Shown here piece by piece: positions 1-5,622 of a DNA stretch of 8,621 bases. The stretch comes from Bacillota bacterium (GTDB lineage: Bacteria > Bacillota > Bacilli > Lactobacillales > Streptococcaceae), in the NCBI GenBank assembly GCA_021781855.1, contig JAJXWC010000092.1:1-8621 (forward strand), given 5' to 3'. Every line of letters starts with the position of its first letter. The stretch's first letter is position 1. The position numbers and the translations under genes are program-made. The notes beneath the pieces were generated by a model. The model saw nothing but the letters and a program-made list of their open reading frames with translations. It did not search any database and was not told where the DNA came from.

Positions 1-870
1 CATTATGAAATCGGCGATAAAATCATGTTTGAAGAAAAGCCAAAAGATTTTGCACGGACGGCTGCGGGTGCGGCTAAACAAGTCATTATGCAAAAAATGC
101 GTGAGGAAGAACGCACGATTATTTACAATGAATATTCGCGTTACAAAGATGAGATTATTACGGGAACAGTTGAGAAAATTGACAACCGTGCGGTCTATGT
201 AAATCTTGGTCGTGTGGATGCACTGCTGACGAAGAAAGACCAGATTCCGCAAGAAAAATATCATGTGGGCGACCGCGTGAAAGTTTATGTGACGGATGTG
301 ATTTTGACGCCAAAAGGAACGCGTGTATTCATTTCACGGACGGATTCGGGAATGCTTAAACGGATGTTTGAAAAAGAAATTCCTGAAGTCTTTGATGGTA
401 CGGTTGAAATCAAGTCAATTGCACGCGATGCAGGTGACCGTGCGAAAGTGATTGTGCAATCGCATGATGAAAATGTTGATGCAATCGGAACAATGGTAGG
501 TGCCAAAGGGGCGCGTATTCAGGGAATTATCCGTGAGCTTGCTGGCGAGAAAATGGATATCATCGAGTTTTCTATGGATAAGGCGACTTTGATTGCTAAT
601 GCGTTGAAGCCTGCGCGAATCGAGCAGGTGCTGATAACAGAAGACGGTGCTGCACTTGCAGTTGTGGCACGTGACCAACTTTCACTTGCCATCGGAAAAC
701 GCGGACAGAATGTGCGTTTAGCAGCTCATGTAACGAACAGCAAGATTGACATTAAACCTTCTGATGAATTTAATCTTGATGACTATGAATTTGTCGGTGA
801 GGACGGCGAAGAAATTTCACTTGAAGCAGCTGAAGATGTTGAATTTGGAGTTGAAGAGAGCGAAGAATGA
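1..870 (+). CDS. nusA: Transcription termination/antitermination factor NusA (5' truncated by window)
   Basis: Reading frame 1 is open from the first base to TGA at 868-870, giving the last 289 residues of NusA. About the first 100 residues, the RNA polymerase-binding N-terminal domain, lie outside. NusA binds RNA polymerase and nascent RNA and modulates pausing, termination and antitermination. Domains visible in order: the end of the N-terminal domain (KDFARTAA), an S1 domain (about bases 142-330, GTVEKIDNRAVYVNLG), KH1 with loop GAKG at 499-510, and KH2 with loop GKRG at 694-705 (AIGKRGQNVRLA). The last 35 or so residues form a Glu/Asp-rich tail, longer than in minimal NusA proteins. The ATG at 25 is internal and is not the start. 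The gene heads the visible part of a nusA-ylxR-ylxQ-infB cluster. Identity is secure from the domain order and neighbours. Confidence 0.96.
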   Translation, partial: HYEIGDKIMFEEKPKDFARTAAGAAKQVIMQKMREEERTIIYNEYSRYKDEIITGTVEKIDNRAVYVNLGRVDALLTKKDQIPQEKYHVGDRVKVYVTDVILTPKGTRVFISRTDSGMLKRMFEKEIPEVFDGTVEIKSIARDAGDRAKVIVQSHDENVDAIGTMVGAKGARIQGIIRELAGEKMDIIEFSMDKATLIANALKPARIEQVLITEDGAALAVVARDQLSLAIGKRGQNVRLAAHVTNSKIDIKPSDEFNLDDYEFVGEDGEEISLEAAEDVEFGVEESEE

Positions 871-884
871 ATTTTATCTGATTC

Positions 885-928
885 GACAAGATATAAACTG
901 ATTGATTCTGTAGGCAGTTTAACTTGTC
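885..928 (+). repeat. Hairpin between nusA and ylxR
   Basis: The 83-base gap holds an inverted repeat. GACAAG (885-890) pairs with CTTGTC (923-928), and TAAACTG (894-900) pairs with CAGTTTA (915-921). A 3x1 internal loop separates the two helices, and a 14-nt loop closes the structure. No T-run follows, so it is not an intrinsic terminator. It may be an mRNA processing or stability element, or a decayed repeat. The pairing is seen directly; the role is inference. Confidence 0.6.
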
Positions 929-953
929 CGGTTTGATAAATAGAGGAATTCAG

Positions 954-1280
954 ATGAAACAGAAAAAAATTCCACTGCGTAAATCGTTGGTTTCCAATGA
1001 GCAATTTCCAAAACGCGATTTATTACGAATTGCCTTTGACAAAGAGGGAAAAATTTCGATTGACCCGACAGGAAAAGCGCATGGTCGTGGGGCTTACATT
1101 GCATTACTCAATGAAGAGGCTGCTACGGCAAAGAAAAAGCGGGTGTTTGACCGTGCCTTTCAGACAAAGGTTACGGACGAATTTTACGATGAGCTGATTG
1201 CTTATGTTGAGCATCAGGTGGCACGGCGGGCGTTGGCTGACACTACTTATTCCGCTGATTTGGCACCAGATTATGATTGA
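954..1280 (+). CDS. ylxR: YlxR/RnpM family RNA-binding protein
   Basis: This 108-residue basic protein belongs to the YlxR (DUF448) family, encoded between nusA and infB in most Firmicutes. The Bacillus subtilis member, renamed RnpM, has been reported to bind RNase P RNA and modulate RNase P. Family marks are RKSLVSNEQ near residue 9, the central LLRIA and DPTGK segments, the signature GRGAY at residues 44-48, and the KKRVFDRAF stretch at 61-69. The Cys often found after RK is Ser here. The ATG at 954 is chosen because GAGG at 943-946 sits 7 nt upstream; the in-frame TTG at 924 lies in the hairpin and would add ten non-family residues. The C-terminal dozen residues (after RRALAD) are probably lineage-specific. 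It is co-transcribed with nusA and ylxQ by arrangement. Confidence 0.93.
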   Translation: MKQKKIPLRKSLVSNEQFPKRDLLRIAFDKEGKISIDPTGKAHGRGAYIALLNEEAATAKKKRVFDRAFQTKVTDEFYDELIAYVEHQVARRALADTTYSADLAPDYD

Positions 1281-1283
1281 AGT

Positions 1284-1295
1284 GATGATTTCATC
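1284..1295 (+). repeat. Small hairpin between ylxR and ylxQ
   Basis: GATG at 1284-1287 and CATC at 1292-1295 form a 4-bp stem around the loop ATTT, just after the ylxR stop. AAGTG at 1280-1284 could instead pair with CACTT at 1315-1319, as an alternative fold. It is weak and short, so this could be chance. Confidence 0.25.
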
Positions 1296-1331
1296 TACAT
1301 GGAAAATTAGCACGCACTTGTTAGGTTGAAC

Positions 1332-1637
1332 ATGGATAAAAAACAACAATTAGCAAATTTGATAGGTCTGTCAAAAAGGGCAGGGAAAGTCATCACAGGC
1401 GAGGATTTGGTCACAAAAGCCATTCAAAATGGACGGGCACGACTAATTTTCATTGCCAGTGATGCTTCATCAAATTTGTTCAAAAAAATTACTGATAAAG
1501 CAAGTTACTATGAGGTAACGCTTTGCCAAGAGTTCTCAGAAAATGAACTGTCGCAAGCGATTGGGCAAAACCGGAAGGTTATTGCTGTCACAGACGATGG
1601 ATTTGTAAAGAAAATGGAGAGCCTCATGAATGACTAA
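1332..1637 (+). CDS. ylxQ: YlxQ, L7Ae/L30e-family RNA-binding protein
   Basis: This 101-residue protein is of the ribosomal L7Ae/L30e/S12e superfamily, the usual companion of ylxR and infB in Gram-positive bacteria. Family features are NLIGLSKRAGKVITGEDLV (residues 9-27), the NGRARLIFIASDAS segment (33-46) forming a core strand and RNA-binding turn, and KVIAVTDDGF near 82-91. Members bind kink-turn RNA; the cellular target of YlxQ is not settled. The start is set at ATG 1332, with a modest AGG at 1323-1325. An in-frame TTG two codons upstream would abut that AGG and is unlikely. It lies 51 bases after ylxR and is followed by the infB leader hairpin. Confidence in the family is high; the precise role is unknown. 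Confidence 0.92.
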   Translation: MDKKQQLANLIGLSKRAGKVITGEDLVTKAIQNGRARLIFIASDASSNLFKKITDKASYYEVTLCQEFSENELSQAIGQNRKVIAVTDDGFVKKMESLMND

Positions 1638-1644
1638 GAGATAA

Positions 1645-1732
1645 GGGCAAACGAATTTTTCACAGCAGATTTTGTCAATTTGATAGGAGCACTAGCGCCA
1701 TGACAAAATGAGCTGTGGATAATTCGTTTCCC
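1645..1732 (+). promoter_or_regulatory. Long imperfect stem-loop upstream of infB
   Basis: Bases 1649-1677 are nearly the reverse complement of 1701-1729. Of 29 positions there are 25 Watson-Crick pairs, one T-G wobble and three mismatches. GGG (1645-1647) and CCC (1730-1732) extend the stem past a bulged C. The 23-base apex can form a smaller hairpin, GGxGC (1686-1690) with GCxCC (1695-1699). The element starts 8 bases after the ylxQ stop and ends 8 bases before the infB ribosome binding site. There is no T-run, so it is not a terminator. The adjoining CCTC at 1731-1734 could pair with GAGG of the Shine-Dalgarno. Plausible roles are an RNase III processing site, control of IF-2 translation, or a relic of a small mobile element. 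The pairing is seen; the function is inference. Confidence 0.75.
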
Positions 1733-1740
1733 TCAAACCG

Positions 1741-1746
1741 AGGAGG
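1741..1746 (+). promoter_or_regulatory. Ribosome binding site that fixes the infB TTG start
   Basis: A full AGGAGG lies 7 nt before TTG at 1754. The resulting N-terminus (M)SDKKRINQIAKETG matches the usual beginning of lactococcal and streptococcal IF-2. This supports TTG over the upstream GTG at 1715, which is buried in the hairpin arm. Confidence 0.88.
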
Positions 1747-1753
1747 ACAAAGA

Positions 1754-4693
1754 TTGTCTGATAAAAAACGTATTAACCAAATTGCAAAAGAAACAGGAAT
1801 GTCAAATCAGGAGCTTGTGATTGCGGCGCAATCATTAGGGCTTGATGTAAAATCACATTCAAGTTCGGTGACAGATAGTGAAGCCGAACGTATTATTACA
1901 AAAGCTAAAGCAGGTGGCGGACAGCCTGTTGAAAAAGCAACCAAAACAGTCAAAAAAGCTGCTGAAAAAACAACTGAACCGCGAACTTTCGGTGGTAAGG
2001 CACTTGTTGAAGACCCCGCCATTTTAGCGAGAATTAAAGCTAAAGAAGAAGCTGAAAAAGCTAAACCTGAGACGCCACGAACGTTTGAAGGAAAAGCAGT
2101 TGTTGAAGACCCTGCGATTTTGGCGCGTATCAAAGCCAAAGAAGAAGCTGAAAAATCTGTTCAAGTTCCTAAAAAAGTGGATACAGTTGTTGCTTCAAGT
2201 GAGCCCGTAACAACAAAACCAGTTGAGAAAGTCTCTGAAAAACCAGTAACACAACCTGCTCAGAAATCTGAAAAAACTGAAGCACCAACTCTTTCAAAGG
2301 GTTCTGACGAAAAGGTCAAAGCTGAAAAACCAGCAAAAATTGAAGAAAAAATCGAAAAGAGTGAAGAAACCATCGTAGCGAAAAACGAAACTCCAAAACA
2401 TGACAAACCTAAATTTGACAAAAAGCCACGTATTCAAATCAAGGTTGTAAAACGCGCCGAAGATATCAAAAAAGAAGCTATTGCAGCTGCTGACAAGCGT
2501 AAAGCTGAGCGCAAACCTTTTGACAAAAATCGCAATCATGGGGGCAACCGTCCTGATAACCGCCGTCCGCAAAAAGATGGAGCGCCAAGACCTTTTGATA
2601 AAAATCGTCCTGCAGGAAGTGCTCAAGGACAGCAAAATCGCAACAGTAAGTTTGAAAAATCAACAACGACAACCGAAGTCTTTGCAGCTCCAGCGGGTGG
2701 TAAGAATAATCGTCGCGACCGTGATAGAGATAAGAAGAAAACGGATAACGACCGTGATAACAAAGACCGTGAAAATCGTTCAGGTGGTCCGCTTCATGTC
2801 AATGATAACCGTAATCAGGTCCGTAATGCTCGTAATTCTAACTGGAACAGCGGTAAGCAAAAAGGACGTGGAAACCGTAACAATAATCAGCAAATTGCGC
2901 CAGTTACTCAACGTAAATTCCATGAATTGCCAGAAAGTCTTGAATATCAAGAGGGCATGAATGCACAGGACATCGCAAAAGCAATCAAACGTGAGCCAGC
3001 AGAAATCGTGAAAAAATTGTTCATGATGGGGATTATGGCAACGCAAAATCAATCGCTTGATGAAGATACGATTGAATTGATTTTGGTGGATTACGGCATT
3101 GAACCCGTGAAAAAAGTTCAGGTTGACCATTCTGATATTGAGCGTTTGTTTGTTGAGGAAGGCTACCTTCACGAAGAAAACATGGTAGAACGGGCACCTG
3201 TTGTGACAATTATGGGACACGTTGACCACGGGAAGACGACATTGCTTGACCATTTGCGCGACAGTCATGTAACCGAAGGCGAAGCAGGCGGAATTACGCA
3301 GCACATCGGAGCTTACCAGATTGTTACGGAAAATGGCAAAAAAATCACTTTCCTTGATACACCGGGGCACGAAGCCTTTACCAGTATGCGGGCGCGTGGT
3401 GCATCGGTAACGGACGTTACGATTTTGGTGGTTGCTGCTGATGACGGCGTGATGCCGCAGACGATTGAAGCCATCAATCACTCGAAAGCCGCTGGTGTGC
3501 CAATTATTGTAGCGATTAACAAGATTGACAAACCAGGAGCAAATCCAGCTCGAGTAACGCAAGAGCTTGCAGAGCATGGTGTTATTTCAACGGCTTGGGG
3601 TGGAGAATCTGAATTTGTCGAAATCTCAGCGAAATTCAATAAAAATCTTGACGAACTGCTTGAAACGGTGCTTCTCGTTGCCGAAATGCAGGAGTTGAAA
3701 GCTGACCCAACGGTTCGGGCGATTGGTACAGTTGTTGAAGCTCGACTTGACCAAGGGAAAGGCGCAATTGCCACGCTTTTGGTTCAACAGGGAACGTTGC
3801 ATATTCAAGACCCTATTGTTGTCGGAAATACGTTCGGACGTGTACGGACAATGGTCAATGAACGTGGCCGCCGTGTGAAAGAAGCAGGCCCTTCAACGCC
3901 AGTCGAGCTCACAGGACTTTCCGATGTACCACAAGCTGGCGACCATTTCGCTGTCTTTGAAGATGAAAAATCAGCGCGTGCAGCGGGTGAAGAACGAGCA
4001 AAGCGTGCTCAAATCGTGAAACGCCAAAGCACACGTCGCGTCAGTCTTGACAATCTCTTTGATACGCTCAAGGAAGGTCAGGTTAAGACCGTCAATATCA
4101 TCATCAAAGCAGACGTTCAAGGCTCTGCCGAAGCGCTCGCAGCTTCTCTGCAGAAAATCGAAGTTGAAGGAGTCAAGGTAGATATCGTCCATGCCGCAGT
4201 TGGTGCAATTTCCGAATCTGATGTGGCACTTGCTGAAGCCTCAAACGCAATTATCATCGGTTTCAATGTTCGTCCGACAGGTATTGCACGTGAACAGGCT
4301 GAACGTGCTGAAGTTGACATTCGTTTGCATAATATCATTTATAAAGTTATTGAAGAAATCGAAACGGCGATGCGCGGTATGCTTGACCCTGAGTTCAAAG
4401 AAGAAATCATTGGGGAAGCAGTGGTTCGTGAAGTCTTTACCGTTTCAAAAGTTGGTACGATTGCTGGATTTATGGTGACGCGTGGCAAGGTTGCGCGTGA
4501 TGCCAGTGTACGCGTCATTCGTGAGGGCGTTGTCCTTTTTGACGGCAAAATTGCCAGCTTGAAGCATTATAAAGATGATGTCAAAGAAGTCGGAAATGCT
4601 CAAGAAGGTGGTTTGATGATTGACGGCTTCAATGATGTTGCAGTTGATGATACGTTTGAAGTTTACAAGATGGTAGAAATTGAACGTAAATAA
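1754..4693 (+). CDS. infB: Translation initiation factor IF-2
   Basis: This 979-residue GTPase brings fMet-tRNA to the 30S P site and promotes subunit joining. In order: an IF2_N module (about residues 1-50, NQIAKETGMSNQELV); a Lys/Glu-rich linker with a duplicated 32-residue unit (76-134); an Asn/Arg/Asp/Lys-rich low-complexity segment (about 248-380); and a second IF2_N-like module (about 388-455). The GTPase domain follows with G1 GHVDHGKT (488-495), switch I GGITQHIGAY, G3 DTPGH (535-539), G4 NKID (589-592) and G5 SAK (625-627). A beta-barrel domain, the linker domain and the C-terminal fMet-tRNA-binding domain (about 880-979) complete it. All nucleotide-binding motifs are intact. The size is in the usual range for Streptococcaceae IF-2. 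The start is TTG 1754, preceded by AGGAGG. The gene is followed by a hairpin terminator. Confidence 0.98.
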   Translation: MSDKKRINQIAKETGMSNQELVIAAQSLGLDVKSHSSSVTDSEAERIITKAKAGGGQPVEKATKTVKKAAEKTTEPRTFGGKALVEDPAILARIKAKEEAEKAKPETPRTFEGKAVVEDPAILARIKAKEEAEKSVQVPKKVDTVVASSEPVTTKPVEKVSEKPVTQPAQKSEKTEAPTLSKGSDEKVKAEKPAKIEEKIEKSEETIVAKNETPKHDKPKFDKKPRIQIKVVKRAEDIKKEAIAAADKRKAERKPFDKNRNHGGNRPDNRRPQKDGAPRPFDKNRPAGSAQGQQNRNSKFEKSTTTTEVFAAPAGGKNNRRDRDRDKKKTDNDRDNKDRENRSGGPLHVNDNRNQVRNARNSNWNSGKQKGRGNRNNNQQIAPVTQRKFHELPESLEYQEGMNAQDIAKAIKREPAEIVKKLFMMGIMATQNQSLDEDTIELILVDYGIEPVKKVQVDHSDIERLFVEEGYLHEENMVERAPVVTIMGHVDHGKTTLLDHLRDSHVTEGEAGGITQHIGAYQIVTENGKKITFLDTPGHEAFTSMRARGASVTDVTILVVAADDGVMPQTIEAINHSKAAGVPIIVAINKIDKPGANPARVTQELAEHGVISTAWGGESEFVEISAKFNKNLDELLETVLLVAEMQELKADPTVRAIGTVVEARLDQGKGAIATLLVQQGTLHIQDPIVVGNTFGRVRTMVNERGRRVKEAGPSTPVELTGLSDVPQAGDHFAVFEDEKSARAAGEERAKRAQIVKRQSTRRVSLDNLFDTLKEGQVKTVNIIIKADVQGSAEALAASLQKIEVEGVKVDIVHAAVGAISESDVALAEASNAIIIGFNVRPTGIAREQAERAEVDIRLHNIIYKVIEEIETAMRGMLDPEFKEEIIGEAVVREVFTVSKVGTIAGFMVTRGKVARDASVRVIREGVVLFDGKIASLKHYKDDVKEVGNAQEGGLMIDGFNDVAVDDTFEVYKMVEIERK
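1979..2155 (+). repeat. In-frame 96-bp tandem duplication within infB
   Basis: The unit at 1979-2074 (32 codons) is repeated at 2075-2155, which is partial at its end (27 codons). The protein copies run PRTFGGKALVEDPAILARIK and PRTFEGKAVVEDPAILARIK, each followed by AKEEAEK. Only two of the 27 aligned residues differ, although the DNA has diverged at many synonymous sites, so the duplication is not recent. It lies in the charged linker between the N-terminal module and the low-complexity region. Confidence 0.85.
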
Positions 4694-4694
4694 T

Positions 4695-4710
4695 TTGAAA
4701 AATATTTCAA
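4695..4710 (+). repeat. AT-rich hairpin at the infB stop
   Basis: TTGAAA (4695-4700) and TTTCAA (4705-4710) form a perfect 6-bp stem with a 4-nt loop two bases after the stop codon. It sits immediately before the terminator-like hairpin. It could protect the mRNA 3' end, but its AT-rich stem is weak and may be incidental. Confidence 0.3.
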
Positions 4711-4716
4711 TTGATG

Positions 4717-4757
4717 AAGGGAGAAGCTGATAGTAACACTATCGGCTTGCCCTTTTT
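4717..4757 (+). terminator. Probable intrinsic terminator after infB
   Basis: The left arm AAGGG-AGAAGC-TGATAG (4717-4733) pairs with CTATCG-GCTT-G-CCCTT (4739-4754) around a 5-nt loop. The stem has one T-G pair and one small bulge, and the T-run is 4753-4757. The short T-run suggests partial termination, which would leave rbfA with read-through from the infB operon. Confidence 0.65.
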
Positions 4758-4791
4758 CAAAAATTTTATACAAAAATAGAAAGGAAACAGC

Positions 4792-5148
4792 ATGGGAAAT
4801 TCTTTTCGAGCAGACCGTGTAGCCGTTGAAATTCAGCGAGAAATCAATGATATTCTGCGTAATAAAGTGCGCGACCCACGTGTACAGGATGTGAATATTA
4901 CAGATGTCCAAATTACAGGTGACCTCAGTCAAGCTACTGTTTATTATAGTTTGTTGTCAAATCTCGCTTCGGATAATGAAAAAGCGGCAACAGCGTTGAA
5001 AAAAGCAACAGGTCTTTTTAAGAGCGAGTTGGCAAAACGCATGACCATTTTTAAAATCCCAGATTTGACTTTTGCCAAAGACGAATCTGTTGAATATGGT
5101 TCGAAAATTGATGAGCTTTTACGCGGATTGAATAAAACGGAGTATTAA
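4792..5148 (+). CDS. rbfA: 30S ribosome-binding factor RbfA
   Basis: This 118-residue KH-fold protein is the usual size for RbfA. RbfA binds the 30S subunit near the 16S rRNA 5' end, assists late maturation and is needed for growth in the cold. Family marks are the N-terminal RVAVEIQREINDILRNKVRDPR (residues 9-30), the strand ITDVQITGDLSQATVYYSLL, the helix around LKKATGLFKSELAKRM, and the C-terminal motif DLTFAKDESVEYGSKIDELL (about 91-110). ATG 4792 is preceded by AAGGA at 4781-4785 with a 6-nt gap. It lies 98 bases after infB, past a probable terminator. I see no convincing promoter of its own, so read-through is likely. A strong terminator follows the stop directly. Confidence 0.96.
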   Translation: MGNSFRADRVAVEIQREINDILRNKVRDPRVQDVNITDVQITGDLSQATVYYSLLSNLASDNEKAATALKKATGLFKSELAKRMTIFKIPDLTFAKDESVEYGSKIDELLRGLNKTEY

Positions 5149-5173
5149 AAAGAGACTGTAAGTCTCTTTTTTT
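5149..5173 (+). terminator. Intrinsic terminator after rbfA
   Basis: AAAGAGACT (5149-5157) and AGTCTCTTT (5161-5169) form a perfect stem with a 3-nt loop. The seven Ts at 5167-5173 overlap the stem end. It begins one base after the rbfA stop and marks the end of the nusA-infB-rbfA transcription unit. Confidence 0.92.
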
Positions 5174-5177
5174 ATAA

Positions 5178-5427
5178 AATGTAAATCTTTTCGGGAATAA
5201 GCTTTGGATAGGAAGAGATGATTTTCAAGTGAAATCATTTGGAATTGATACAATAGAAGTTCGAAAATGTGAAGACGCCAAAGGTGTTATGTGGAATTTT
5301 AACCTAGCAAATCCCACAAGCACAGGTACCTTTTCGCTTGATACCAGAGCAAAGCGATATGTGGCCTGATTATCTAACATCAGAAATCCCCAGCGATGGA
5401 GTGATTACTTCAAGAATTTGTAATTAG
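5178..5427 (+). pseudogene. Possible remnant of a small unrecognised gene, frameshifted
   Basis: No intact gene lies between rbfA and manA. One frame is open over 5178-5366 and contains VKSFGIDTIEVRKCEDAKG and MWNFNLANPTSTGTF. A second frame is open over 5308-5424 and ends in SDMWPDYLTSEIPSDGVITS before TAG 5425-5427. Skipping one T in the TTTT at 5331-5334 joins them as TGTF-RLIPEQ, giving about 82 residues of protein-like composition. The only start in the first frame is GTG 5229, without a good ribosome binding site. The ATG at 5218 would enter the frame if the run ATTTTC had one more T. I do not recognise the family. Alternatives are a sequence error in T-runs of a living gene, or chance open frames. 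Confidence 0.35.
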
Positions 5428-5440
5428 GATAAAATAAAAG

Positions 5441-5469
5441 TTGTATAGGACAATTTTTCATGATATAAT
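5441..5469 (+). promoter_or_regulatory. Sigma-A promoter for the manA leader
   Basis: The consensus -10 TATAAT at 5464-5469 has an extended TG at 5461-5462 (TGATATAAT). A weak -35 TTGTAT lies at 5441-5446 with a 17-nt spacer. The predicted transcription start is near 5475-5476, about 147 nt before manA. The extended -10 can compensate for the poor -35. Confidence 0.82.
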
Positions 5470-5475
5470 GAAGCA

Positions 5476-5622
5476 GAGCCTTATTTAGTGGGAGCTAATT
5501 CGTCCAGTTGATGGATATCGTTGCTTCTCGCTGAATTTAGCGTAGGACCTCATATCCACGATAACTAGGGCATTGGTAGGTATTGTTGAGATAAATTAAC
5601 CCAAAAAAGTGAAAAGGTATTT
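5476..5622 (+). ncRNA. Structured 5' leader of manA (candidate cis-regulatory RNA)
   Basis: About 147 nt lie between the predicted start and manA, unusually long for a simple leader. GCCTT plus AGT (5478-5489) can pair with ACTAGGGC (5564-5571) to close a domain. Inside it, TGGATAT (5512-5518) pairs perfectly with ATATCCA (5552-5558), enclosing a smaller CGCT/AGCG hairpin (5529-5542). TATCGT (5516-5521) could instead pair with ACGATA (5558-5563), which excludes the previous helix. GTCC (5502-5505) may pair with GGAC (5545-5548). I do not recognise a known riboswitch, T-box or small RNA class. No terminator separates it from manA. It could be a regulatory leader, a processed small RNA, or chance structure. 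Confidence 0.42.

Noticed and set aside
924..953. Earlier TTG start for ylxR
   Set aside because: It falls inside an intergenic hairpin, and a good ribosome binding site serves ATG 954.
1715..1753. N-terminal extension of IF-2 from GTG 1715
   Set aside because: The codons lie in the right arm of the hairpin, there is no ribosome binding site at that start, and the added residues are not family-like.
2780..3577. Open frame of 265 codons antisense to infB
   Set aside because: It is a shadow of the infB reading frame, with His/Cys/Phe-rich composition, no family resemblance and no ribosome binding site.
4747..4772. Promoter for rbfA (TTGCCC with TATACA)
   Set aside because: The spacer is only 14 nt and both hexamers are poor.
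5149..5173. Bidirectional use of the rbfA terminator
   Set aside because: The minus strand has a short T-run too, but no minus-strand gene is present to need it.
5476..5600. Known riboswitch, T-box, SRP RNA, 6S RNA or tRNA in the manA leader
   Set aside because: None of the conserved motifs I know for these classes is visible, and there is no terminator before manA to end a separate small RNA.
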